Assembly: GCA_041821265.1 (NCBI GenBank)
Contig: JBGUEQ010000001.1
Coordinates: 62,001-126,000, forward strand
DNA from: Lachnotalea sp041821265
GTDB taxonomy: Bacteria > Bacillota > Clostridia > Lachnospirales > Lachnospiraceae
Length of the DNA: 64,000 bases
Reading direction: 5' to 3'
Of the stretch, positions 9,127 to 15,894 are shown piece by piece. Below the pieces are notes generated by a model. It had not been told where the DNA came from and did no database searches. It saw nothing but the letters and a program-made list of their open reading frames with translations. Numbering within the stretch: position 1 is the stretch's first letter; every line of letters starts with the position of its first letter. The translations under genes were made by a program, and so were the position numbers.

Positions 9127-10275
9127 ATGTCAAATTTTACAGTACCAAAACATATTTTGATTGGAAAAGGTGCATTGCAGGAAGCAAAACCATACTTGAA
9201 ATCATACGGAAAAAAGGCATTGATTGTTACCGGAAAGCATGTCGTTAAGTCAGATATGATGAAGGAATTAGTAGAAGTTTTGAAACAATGTGATATTCAG
9301 TATGAAATATTTGATGGAATTACAGGAGAGCCAACCGATCTTATGATTTGGGAAGGTATTAATACATATAAAAATACGGAATGTGAATTTTGTATTGGAA
9401 TAGGTGGAGGAAGTCCACTGGATTCAGCAAAGGCGATTGCCGCTATGATTACTAATCTTGGTGAAATTGCAGATTATAATGGTAAATTGATAGAAAATGA
9501 AATTCCACCAGTGGTTGCTATTCCTACTACCGCAGGAACAGGTTCCGAAGCTACTAAATTTACGATTATAACGGATTCAAAAAAAGATATTAAAATGCTG
9601 TTAAAAGGAGATACTTTAATTCCAGCCCTTGCAATTGTTGATTATACATTTGGTTTATCGGCGCCAGCATCCATAACAGCTGCTACAGGACTCGATGCAT
9701 TGACACATGCCATAGAAGCTTATACTTCAAAAAAGGCATTTGCTATGACAGACACCTTAGCAATTTCAGCGGTAAAAAGAATTATAAAATATTTGCCAAT
9801 TGCTTTCCAAAACGGAAAAGATGAAAAAGCTCGAGAAGAACTTGCACTCGCAGCGTTAGAAGCGGGAATTTGTATTAACAACTCTAGTGTAACCTTAGTT
9901 CATGGTATGAGTAGACCGATTGGAGCATTATTTCATGTTCCGCATGGCATGTCAAATGCAATGTTATTAAAAGAATGTTTGACATTTGCAAAAGACGGTG
10001 TGTTGGATAAGTTTGCAATATTGGCAAGAGCAGTTGGTGTAGCAACTGAACAAGATTCAGATAGTTTGGCAGCAAATCATTTTCTACAAATCGTTGAGCA
10101 AGTTTGCCATGTTTGTGAAATTCCAAGCTTGAGGGAATATGGAATTGAAAAAGAAGCATTTTTCGATAAAATCGATAAAATGGCAAAAGATGCAGTCGAT
10201 AGCGGAAGTCCTTCTAATACAGTGAAAGAAGTAACAGTTGAAGATTGTAAAGCAATTTACAAATTAGTATATTAA
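9127..10275 (+). CDS. Iron-type alcohol dehydrogenase, probable malonate semialdehyde reductase
   Basis: 382 residues, group III metal-dependent alcohol dehydrogenase. GIGGGSPLDSAKA is the NAD(P) pyrophosphate-binding motif; metal ligands are expected from GLDALTHAIEAY, LVHGMSRPIG and HVPHGMSN, all intact. It lies 92 bases after the transaminase with GAGAGGAATG ahead of the ATG. A reductase that disposes of malonate semialdehyde as 3-hydroxypropionate would regenerate NAD(P)+ and complete beta-alanine fermentation. Family members act on many aldehydes and hydroxy acids, so the specific substrate rests on neighbourhood. Confidence 0.8.
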   Translation: MSNFTVPKHILIGKGALQEAKPYLKSYGKKALIVTGKHVVKSDMMKELVEVLKQCDIQYEIFDGITGEPTDLMIWEGINTYKNTECEFCIGIGGGSPLDSAKAIAAMITNLGEIADYNGKLIENEIPPVVAIPTTAGTGSEATKFTIITDSKKDIKMLLKGDTLIPALAIVDYTFGLSAPASITAATGLDALTHAIEAYTSKKAFAMTDTLAISAVKRIIKYLPIAFQNGKDEKAREELALAALEAGICINNSSVTLVHGMSRPIGALFHVPHGMSNAMLLKECLTFAKDGVLDKFAILARAVGVATEQDSDSLAANHFLQIVEQVCHVCEIPSLREYGIEKEAFFDKIDKMAKDAVDSGSPSNTVKEVTVEDCKAIYKLVY

Positions 10276-10300
10276 TAATTGTAAAAATAAGTGGTATAAT
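10272..10300 (+). promoter_or_regulatory. Candidate extended -10 promoter ahead of importer operon
   Basis: TTAATA (10272-10277), 17-base spacer, then TGG-TATAAT (-10 at 10295-10300). Initiation near 10307 would start exactly at the nested hairpin that follows, making that hairpin a 5' leader of the importer operon. Confidence 0.5.
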
Positions 10301-10305
10301 AGATA

Positions 10306-10360
10306 AAATAACGGCAAGGGAGCCAAACTATGGTTCGTTCTACGCCGTTATTTCTATTTT
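10306..10360 (+). terminator. Nested hairpin: terminator of dehydrogenase gene and/or leader attenuator
   Basis: Outer arms AAATAACGGC (10306-10315) and GCCGTTATTT (10344-10353) are perfect. An inner stem GAGCC/GGTTC (10320-10324, 10332-10336) has a 7-base loop and asymmetric internal loops. A T-rich tail follows. It fits a terminator for the upstream gene, but the inner stem is more than a terminator needs. Confidence 0.6.
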
Positions 10361-10364
10361 AAAT

Positions 10365-10440
10365 GGAAAGTTCCTTGAACATCCTTTTTAAATAAAACAT
10401 AATTTTTACATGGCACCTGTATGTGCGTTTAAATTGCACG
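10365..10440. repeat. Composite intergenic repeat (hairpin unit plus TGTGC...GCAC unit)
   Basis: A GGAAAGTTC...GAACATCC hairpin unit (10365-10384) followed by a CTGTATGTGCGT...TGCACG unit (10405-10440). The first unit recurs at 20869, 35824, 53485 and 61230; the second recurs twice at 21171-21274. The repeat creates a spurious in-frame ATG at 10410 ahead of the next gene. Confidence 0.7.
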
Positions 10441-10469
10441 AAATAAGTAAAGCATGGGAGGTTGTTAAA

Positions 10470-11285
10470 ATGGAAGAGAAAAACAATATGGATATGGTAA
10501 ATGAGGAAAAAAGAGAAGTTGAAATTAAAGTTAAAGATTTATGCATGTCGTTTAAAGACAACCAAGGGCAGGACATACAGGCATTAGATCATGTTAATTT
10601 AGATATAAAAAAAGGTGAATTTATTTCCTTAGTTGGACCATCTGGATGTGGTAAGACAACGCTACTTCGTATCGTTGCGGATTTACTAGAGCCTACTGCG
10701 GGTAGTGTTCGTATTAGCGGCATGACACCAAAGGAAATCAGATTACAGCAAAAGTTTGGAATTGTATTTCAAAGTCCAGTACTCTTTGAATGGCGTAGTG
10801 TCAAAAAAAATATTGAATTACCATTAGAAATTATGCATTATAGTAAAATGGATAGTTCCGAGCGTGCAGATAAAATGTTAGAGTTGGTAGGATTACAGAA
10901 TTTTTCCAATCATTATCCACAACAATTGAGTGGTGGTATGCAGCAAAGAGTAGGTATAGCACGAGCATTTGCAATACGACCTGATATTTTATTGATGGAT
11001 GAACCTTTTTCAGCTTTAGATGAATTTACAAAGGAAAAACTTCATGAAGATTTATTAAGAATCTGGAGTAAGACGAATAAAACCGTTATATTTGTTACAC
11101 ATAACATTTCAGAAGCTGTATTCTTGTCAGATCGTGTCTGTGTACTATCACCACATCCCGGAAGGTTATCAGCAATTGTTGATATCGACTTGCCTCGACC
11201 ACGTACTTTAGATTTGCGTGATACACCAAAATTTACAGAACTCATATCAAAGGTTAGAAACAGTTTTGAAGGAGGAAGCCTATGA
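10470..11285 (+). CDS. NMT1/ThiY-type ABC importer, ATP-binding protein (SsuB/TauB family)
   Basis: 271 residues. Walker A GPSGCGKTT (about 56-64), signature LSGGMQQR (about 153-160), Walker B ILLMDEPFSALDE and the switch histidine in FVTHNISEA are intact. It belongs to the nitrate/sulfonate/taurine/thiamine-precursor class of importer ATPases. I start at ATG 10470, which has GGGAGG at the right distance; the in-frame ATG at 10410 lies in a dispersed repeat and has no ribosome site. The gene overlaps the next permease by 4 bases (ATGA). It energises uptake of a probable pyrimidine. Confidence 0.93.
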   Translation: MEEKNNMDMVNEEKREVEIKVKDLCMSFKDNQGQDIQALDHVNLDIKKGEFISLVGPSGCGKTTLLRIVADLLEPTAGSVRISGMTPKEIRLQQKFGIVFQSPVLFEWRSVKKNIELPLEIMHYSKMDSSERADKMLELVGLQNFSNHYPQQLSGGMQQRVGIARAFAIRPDILLMDEPFSALDEFTKEKLHEDLLRIWSKTNKTVIFVTHNISEAVFLSDRVCVLSPHPGRLSAIVDIDLPRPRTLDLRDTPKFTELISKVRNSFEGGSL

Positions 11286-12109
11286 TAAATCTTAAAAAAA
11301 TTGCTTCCTCGAAAGTAATTGTTGTTTTAGTATGGGTATTAGGCTTAGTTGTGTTTTGGGAAATAGGTGCAGGTGTGGTAGCAGTAACAAAGCGTACCCC
11401 AGAAAATGTACTTCCCCATATTTATCAAATTATAGCAGCGATTTTTGATGATAAGATGGTGAGTAATAAGATGACTGCTACGGCAATAGTACTTACTAGT
11501 GCAAAGGCAACCCTATTACGTGCGGCTTGGGGGTTTATCATTGGATCGATCGCAGGGTTTATTTTAGCACTACTCATGAAAATTTCGGGTATTGTTGAGA
11601 AAACCATCTTTCCCTATCTAATGTTAATACAGATGATACCAATTCTTGGTATGGCTCCAATTGTATTAGCAATTACACATGACATTGGAATTAGCCGTAT
11701 TATTATCGCGGCGATATTGACATTTTATCCAGTTGCTACCAATACCTTAGCCGGACTGAATTCAGTATCGAAAGAAAAGTATGAATTGATGTATTCTTAT
11801 GCAGCTAAAAAGAGAACGATATATACAAAAGTTCTAATTCCATCTTGTATTCCTTATTTTTTTACGGGATTAAAGATTTCAGCCCCAATGGCAATTACAG
11901 CATCTATTTTAGTTGATACATTACAAGGGGATGGTGGACTTGGATGTATGCTTTCACAATCCTTAAAACATGCAATGAGTATTTATGTATTCTGGCTTAT
12001 CGTATTCTTTAGTGCTTTAGTTGGAATCCTTAGTTGTTATTTTATGGGAATAATTGAACAATTTGTATCACCACAAAAAAGAATAGAACATAAAACAAAA
12101 AAGAAATAG
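11282..12109 (+). CDS. NMT1/ThiY-type ABC importer, permease A
   Basis: 275 residues, BPD_transp_1 (SsuC/TauC-like) with about six membrane helices. The EAA-type loop that contacts the ATPase is visible as ELMYSYAAKKRTIYTKVLIPSCIPYF. The start overlaps the ATPase stop by 4 bases. A second, different permease gene follows directly, so the channel is probably a heterodimer; in many related systems a single permease forms a homodimer. The short basic C-terminal tail is unremarkable. Confidence 0.92.
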   Translation: MINLKKIASSKVIVVLVWVLGLVVFWEIGAGVVAVTKRTPENVLPHIYQIIAAIFDDKMVSNKMTATAIVLTSAKATLLRAAWGFIIGSIAGFILALLMKISGIVEKTIFPYLMLIQMIPILGMAPIVLAITHDIGISRIIIAAILTFYPVATNTLAGLNSVSKEKYELMYSYAAKKRTIYTKVLIPSCIPYFFTGLKISAPMAITASILVDTLQGDGGLGCMLSQSLKHAMSIYVFWLIVFFSALVGILSCYFMGIIEQFVSPQKRIEHKTKKK

Positions 12110-12120
12110 GAGGCTTGGAT

Positions 12121-12951
12121 ATGATAAAGAGAAAAAAGAGCATTTTTAAACGAATGCAGGAAAATGAAAAAGTTCAGAAAATTTCAAGCATCCTGCTTCC
12201 AATAAGCTTTGGTGTTTTAATAGTAGTACTGTGGCAAACACAAGTGTTACATGCATGGTTGCATACGGATACATTTACACTTCCATTACCAACACGAATT
12301 ATTTCAATTGTATTAGATAATATACCAAAGATTTTGAAAAATGCTGTTGCTACGGTCACCGTGTCTGTTTTTGGATTAACAGCTGGTTCCTTGATTGGAT
12401 ATGGTATAGCAGTATTGGGAACCTTTTTTCCAAAGTGGGGTGCAGGAGGATTGTCAATTGTAGGCGCATTTAATGCAATTCCAATTGTTGCACTTGCACC
12501 AGTTATGACAAATTGGACAAAAGATGTTAGTAAAGATGCAAATATAAGAAGTATGGTAGCAAAAATTCTTGTTGTTATGATTGTTTGTATTGCTTCTATG
12601 AGTATAAATGCATATCGAGGATTAACAGAGTTAAAACCATTTTCTATGGATTTGATGGATAGTTATGCAGCCTCAAGGGGTATGAAGTTTTTCAAATTAC
12701 AATTGCCCAATAGTATACCTTATGTATTTACAGCATTACGTGTCAGTGTACCGGCAAGTGTTATTAGTGCCATTGTTAGTGAATATTTTGCAGAATATGT
12801 AATTGGAGTAGGGCGTCAGATACGAGAAAATATTGTGTTGGCACAATATTCTACCGCATGGGCTTATATTTCCGTAGCTTGTCTGATTGGAATTGTAATG
12901 TATGGAATATTAATGCTCTTTGAAAGTATTTTACTAAAGTATCGTAGGTAG
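12121..12951 (+). CDS. NMT1/ThiY-type ABC importer, permease B
   Basis: 276 residues with about six membrane helices, BPD_transp_1. The coupling loop reads DLMDSYAASRGMKFFKLQLPNSIPYVF, and ASVISAIVSEYFAE near the end is typical of SsuC/ThiX-like permeases. Start ATG 12121 sits 7 bases after AGGAGG (12108-12113); an in-frame TTG at 12115 would be too close. It is 11 bases after permease A. A hairpin at 12994-13021 and then the binding-protein gene follow, consistent with differential expression of the lipoprotein. Confidence 0.92.
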   Translation: MIKRKKSIFKRMQENEKVQKISSILLPISFGVLIVVLWQTQVLHAWLHTDTFTLPLPTRIISIVLDNIPKILKNAVATVTVSVFGLTAGSLIGYGIAVLGTFFPKWGAGGLSIVGAFNAIPIVALAPVMTNWTKDVSKDANIRSMVAKILVVMIVCIASMSINAYRGLTELKPFSMDLMDSYAASRGMKFFKLQLPNSIPYVFTALRVSVPASVISAIVSEYFAEYVIGVGRQIRENIVLAQYSTAWAYISVACLIGIVMYGILMLFESILLKYRR

Positions 12952-12993
12952 GAACGGGAAATATAAAATTATTTCTTGTAAATATAAAACAAC

Positions 12994-13021
12994 GACTTAT
13001 GTAGGAATAAACCTGCAAGTC
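12994..13021 (+). promoter_or_regulatory. Intercistronic hairpin before binding-protein gene
   Basis: GACTT-at-GTAGG pairs with CCTGCAAGTC around AATAAA, leaving a 2-base bulge and one G-T pair. No T-run follows; it may protect the binding-protein mRNA. Confidence 0.45.
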
Positions 13022-13044
13022 ACAGCAATTAGGAGGAAAAATTT

Positions 13045-14226
13045 ATGAAAAAAAAATCAACAAAATTAGTAACATTATTGTGTGTAACAGCGTTAACCGT
13101 ATCATTATTCACAGCATGTGGTAGCAATGATAGTGCTGCAGATTCAACAACAGACAGTGCAAGCACGACTGAAACAGAAACTACTACAACAGACACAACC
13201 ACAGATGCTACTGAGGCAGCAGCAGAACCTACAAGTATGTCAAATGAAGATATTATTGTTGCAGCAGCATCAGAAGGAAAAGTGGGTAACTGGGGTCTTG
13301 GAAATGAATATGAAATTCAAGCACTTTTAGCAAAATATGGTCAAGATACATCTTACCTTAGTCAAGCATTTGATATGGATGGATTTGATGACGATTCAAT
13401 TTCACTTGCATCTGCAATGACTTATAATGAATTAGGTCTTGTTAAAAATGAGTACGATGGCGGATATTCATATGGAGATACCGTTGGAACAATTGATATG
13501 AATGAAGAGGGCGTTGCTATGCTTGAAGATAATATCTTTTGTACAAAAGCATTTGCAGAGGAAAATCCTAATACAGTAAAAGCATTTATTTATGCATCTA
13601 TGAAAGGCTGGGCTTATGCATGTGCAAATCCAGAAGAAGCAGCTGAAATTGTATATAATAATGGATCTTCTGTTTCATCAGAACATCAAGCTTATATGGC
13701 AGAAGAAGTAAAGAAATTAGTAGAAACAGATATGAGTGGAAATGCAGTAACAGACCTTGGAAACATGGATGAGTCCGCAATGCTACAGACTCTAGATCTT
13801 GCGAAAAAGTATATCCAATTAGATGATTCAACAGCAGCAGACACATTGTCTACTTTAACATTAGATGATATAAGAGATGCATCTTATTGGGAAGCAGCAA
13901 ATACATCAGAAGATGGTAAGTTCGATGTAGAAAAAACTAGCGTTTCCTTACAATTAAAATGGCTTCCACAAGCACAATTCATGGGTTACTATGTAGCATT
14001 AGACAAAGGATACTATACAGAAGCTGGACTTGATGTAAGTATTGTACCTGGTGGTGGTGATATTAGTGAAACAACAGCAGTAAACAATAAAACAGTAGAT
14101 TTTGGTGTTACTTGGGTATCCAACTTGATTGCAGCAAATGCAGGCGGTATGCAACTGGAAGAAGTATCACAAGTTTACCAAAAATCAGGACTTGTACTAG
14201 TTTATAAGAACGATAACTTTAAATAA
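13045..14226 (+). CDS. Circularly permuted NMT1/THI5-like substrate-binding lipoprotein
   Basis: 393 residues. The signal peptide ends at LFTAC (lipid-anchored Cys25), followed by a Ser/Thr/Asp linker to about 63. Residues 78-283 carry blocks normally in the second part of NMT1/THI5-like proteins: GKVGNWGLGNEYEIQALL, QAFDMDGF, ASAMTYNELGLV, DMNEEGVAMLED and KGWAYACANPEEA. Residues 299-385 then carry the normal N-terminal part: VSLQLKWLPQAQFMGYYVAL, DKGYYTEAGLDVSIVPGG, VDFGVTWVSN and VYQKSGLVLV. The order is therefore swapped, with the cut at the linker after KSGLVLVxKxD and a new junction near 284-298. All blocks are present once and the frame is intact, so it should still fold. It presumably binds a pyrimidine for the importer. 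AGGAGG precedes the ATG. Confidence 0.9.
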   Translation: MKKKSTKLVTLLCVTALTVSLFTACGSNDSAADSTTDSASTTETETTTTDTTTDATEAAAEPTSMSNEDIIVAAASEGKVGNWGLGNEYEIQALLAKYGQDTSYLSQAFDMDGFDDDSISLASAMTYNELGLVKNEYDGGYSYGDTVGTIDMNEEGVAMLEDNIFCTKAFAEENPNTVKAFIYASMKGWAYACANPEEAAEIVYNNGSSVSSEHQAYMAEEVKKLVETDMSGNAVTDLGNMDESAMLQTLDLAKKYIQLDDSTAADTLSTLTLDDIRDASYWEAANTSEDGKFDVEKTSVSLQLKWLPQAQFMGYYVALDKGYYTEAGLDVSIVPGGGDISETTAVNNKTVDFGVTWVSNLIAANAGGMQLEEVSQVYQKSGLVLVYKNDNFK

Positions 14227-14260
14227 CTTTAAATAAAATTAAAAGGTAAAACAAAACTTA

Positions 14261-14290
14261 GCACGGTGGTGATAAAAGCACCACCGTTGC
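14261..14290 (+). promoter_or_regulatory. Intercistronic hairpin after binding-protein gene
   Basis: Perfect arms ACGGTGGTG (14263-14271) and CACCACCGT (14279-14287) around ATAAAAG, extended by GC/GC with a bulged T. There is no T-run, so it is probably a 3'-end stabiliser or leaky terminator before the dihydropyrimidinase gene. Confidence 0.6.
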
Positions 14291-14406
14291 TTAAACAATA
14301 GGTAACCGTTTAGTACCCCCCAAGCGATAGCGATGTTTTGCAAAGCAAAATCCCAAACTTCTTGCAACAAATATAAGGTATTGAATTTTATGTGCATCAC
14401 ATAGTG

Positions 14407-14433
14407 GTAACTACGAGGGTATTGAATAGTAAC
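14407..14433. repeat. 27-nt hairpin repeat, copy 1
   Basis: Begins GTAACTAC and ends ATAGTAAC, 27 nt, diverged at the arms. Better copies lie at 18726 and 32338. It lies in the leader of the dihydropyrimidinase gene. Confidence 0.55.
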
Positions 14434-14461
14434 GAATTTCAAACCGAAAGGAATGGGGAAA

Positions 14462-15829
14462 ATGGATTTACTAATTAAGAATGGAACGGTTGTTACAGCA
14501 AGTGAAATGTATCAAGCAGATGTGGCAGTAAAAGATGGGAAAATTGTAGCAATTGGAAAAGGTTTAGATATGATAGCAAAAAAGGTGGTTGATGCAACAG
14601 GTAAATTGGTACTTCCAGGGGCACTTGATGTACATACACATTTAGCAATGCCATTTGGAGGAACCGTATCAGCAGACAGTTATTTGGCAGGTACAAGAGC
14701 AGCAGCATGTGGTGGAGTTACAACTATTTTCGATTATCCGGTACAACGTTCAGGACAGACAATCATGGGATTGGTTAATTCAAAGAAAGAAGTATTAGAA
14801 GAGGAAGCATGTGTTGATTATGCGTTCCATTGTTGTATTACAGATTTAAATCATGGTGAAATATTGAAAGAAATGGAAACAGCTGTAAACGAAGGTATTA
14901 CGAGTTTTAAATGTTTTCTTGTATATAAAAAAGAAGGAATGATGGTAGATGATGCTACGTTAGCAAGATTGCTTTTAAGAGCAAAAGAGTTAGGTGCTAT
15001 GATTAACGTACATGCCGAAAATCCAGATTTGATAGATTTAAATATTGAAAATTTTTTATCAGAAGGTAAGACGAGTGCTTGGTATCATTACATGAGTAGA
15101 CCTGAGTTTGTAGAGGCAGAGGCTGACAAGCGTGCAGTTCATTGGGCAACACATTTAGATGCACCAATCTATTTGGTTCATATGGCTGATAAAGAAGGAC
15201 TGGAAGCTTGTATTAAAGCCAAAGAAGAAGGGCATAAGGTATTTGTAGAGACATGTCCTCAATATTTGGAATTTACCTGTGATGTTTATAAAAGAGAAGA
15301 TGGACGAAATTTTGTATGTTCACCTCCAATGAAAGGACAAGAAAGTCAGGATGCATTGTGGAAGGCGTTGAAATTAGGAATGATTGATACCGTTGCTACC
15401 GATCATTGTCCATTCCAGAGTTATGAAAAAGATTGGGGAAAAGATGATTTTACGAAAATTCCAAATGGTTGTGCAGGCGTAGAAAATTTATATCCATATA
15501 TGTTAGATGCAGCAAATAGCGGAAAAATATCATTTGAAAAAGCAGTTGAAGTATGTTCTACAAATCCAGCAAAGATTTTTGGCTGTGGTAGTAAAGGTTC
15601 AATTAGCATTGGAAAAGATGCAGACATTGTGTTATATGATAAAGGAAAAGATTTTACAATTAGTGTAAGCAATATGCATTCTGACTATGACCATACTATT
15701 TGGGAAGGAAAAAAACTTCATGGATATCCAGTTCAAACATACTTAAGAGGTAATCTTGTTTACGATAATGGTGCGTTTGTTGGAACCCCTGGTAATGGAA
15801 AATATATTAAACGTACAGCAACAAAATAA
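14462..15829 (+). CDS. hydA: Dihydropyrimidinase (hydantoinase)
   Basis: 455 residues, cyclic amidohydrolase family, close to the usual 450-480. It opens dihydrouracil or dihydrothymine to N-carbamoyl-beta-amino acids. Binuclear metal-site residues are visible: DVHTHLAMP (two His), the carbamylated lysine in SFKCFLVYKKEG, VHAEN, VHMAD and the Asp in VATDHCPF. Start ATG 14462 has GAAAGGA about 10 bases upstream; the in-frame ATG at 14453 is too close to it. It is directly followed by the reductase of the preceding pathway step. Allantoinases and D-hydantoinases are relatives, but the PreA neighbour favours the pyrimidine role. Confidence 0.92.
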   Translation: MDLLIKNGTVVTASEMYQADVAVKDGKIVAIGKGLDMIAKKVVDATGKLVLPGALDVHTHLAMPFGGTVSADSYLAGTRAAACGGVTTIFDYPVQRSGQTIMGLVNSKKEVLEEEACVDYAFHCCITDLNHGEILKEMETAVNEGITSFKCFLVYKKEGMMVDDATLARLLLRAKELGAMINVHAENPDLIDLNIENFLSEGKTSAWYHYMSRPEFVEAEADKRAVHWATHLDAPIYLVHMADKEGLEACIKAKEEGHKVFVETCPQYLEFTCDVYKREDGRNFVCSPPMKGQESQDALWKALKLGMIDTVATDHCPFQSYEKDWGKDDFTKIPNGCAGVENLYPYMLDAANSGKISFEKAVEVCSTNPAKIFGCGSKGSISIGKDADIVLYDKGKDFTISVSNMHSDYDHTIWEGKKLHGYPVQTYLRGNLVYDNGAFVGTPGNGKYIKRTATK

Positions 15830-15894
15830 TAGTATTGGGAATTAAAAATGTAAGAAGGAATAATCAAATAAAAAAGATGGAAGGAGGCGTATTT

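Noticed and set aside
10306..10353. Purine riboswitch, because of TATGGTTCGTTCTAC in the hairpin
   Set aside because: Only part of the consensus words appear, the three-way junction and the two kissing loops cannot be drawn, and the element is too short.
10410..10469. N-terminal extension of the importer ATPase from ATG 10410
   Set aside because: These bases belong to a dispersed repeat also found at 21171-21274 and have no ribosome site; ATG 10470 does.
13045..14226. Pseudogene or frameshifted fusion as the explanation for the unusual order in the binding protein
   Set aside because: There is one uninterrupted frame, a good ribosome site, an intact lipoprotein signal, every family block present once, and no leftover halves in the flanking DNA.
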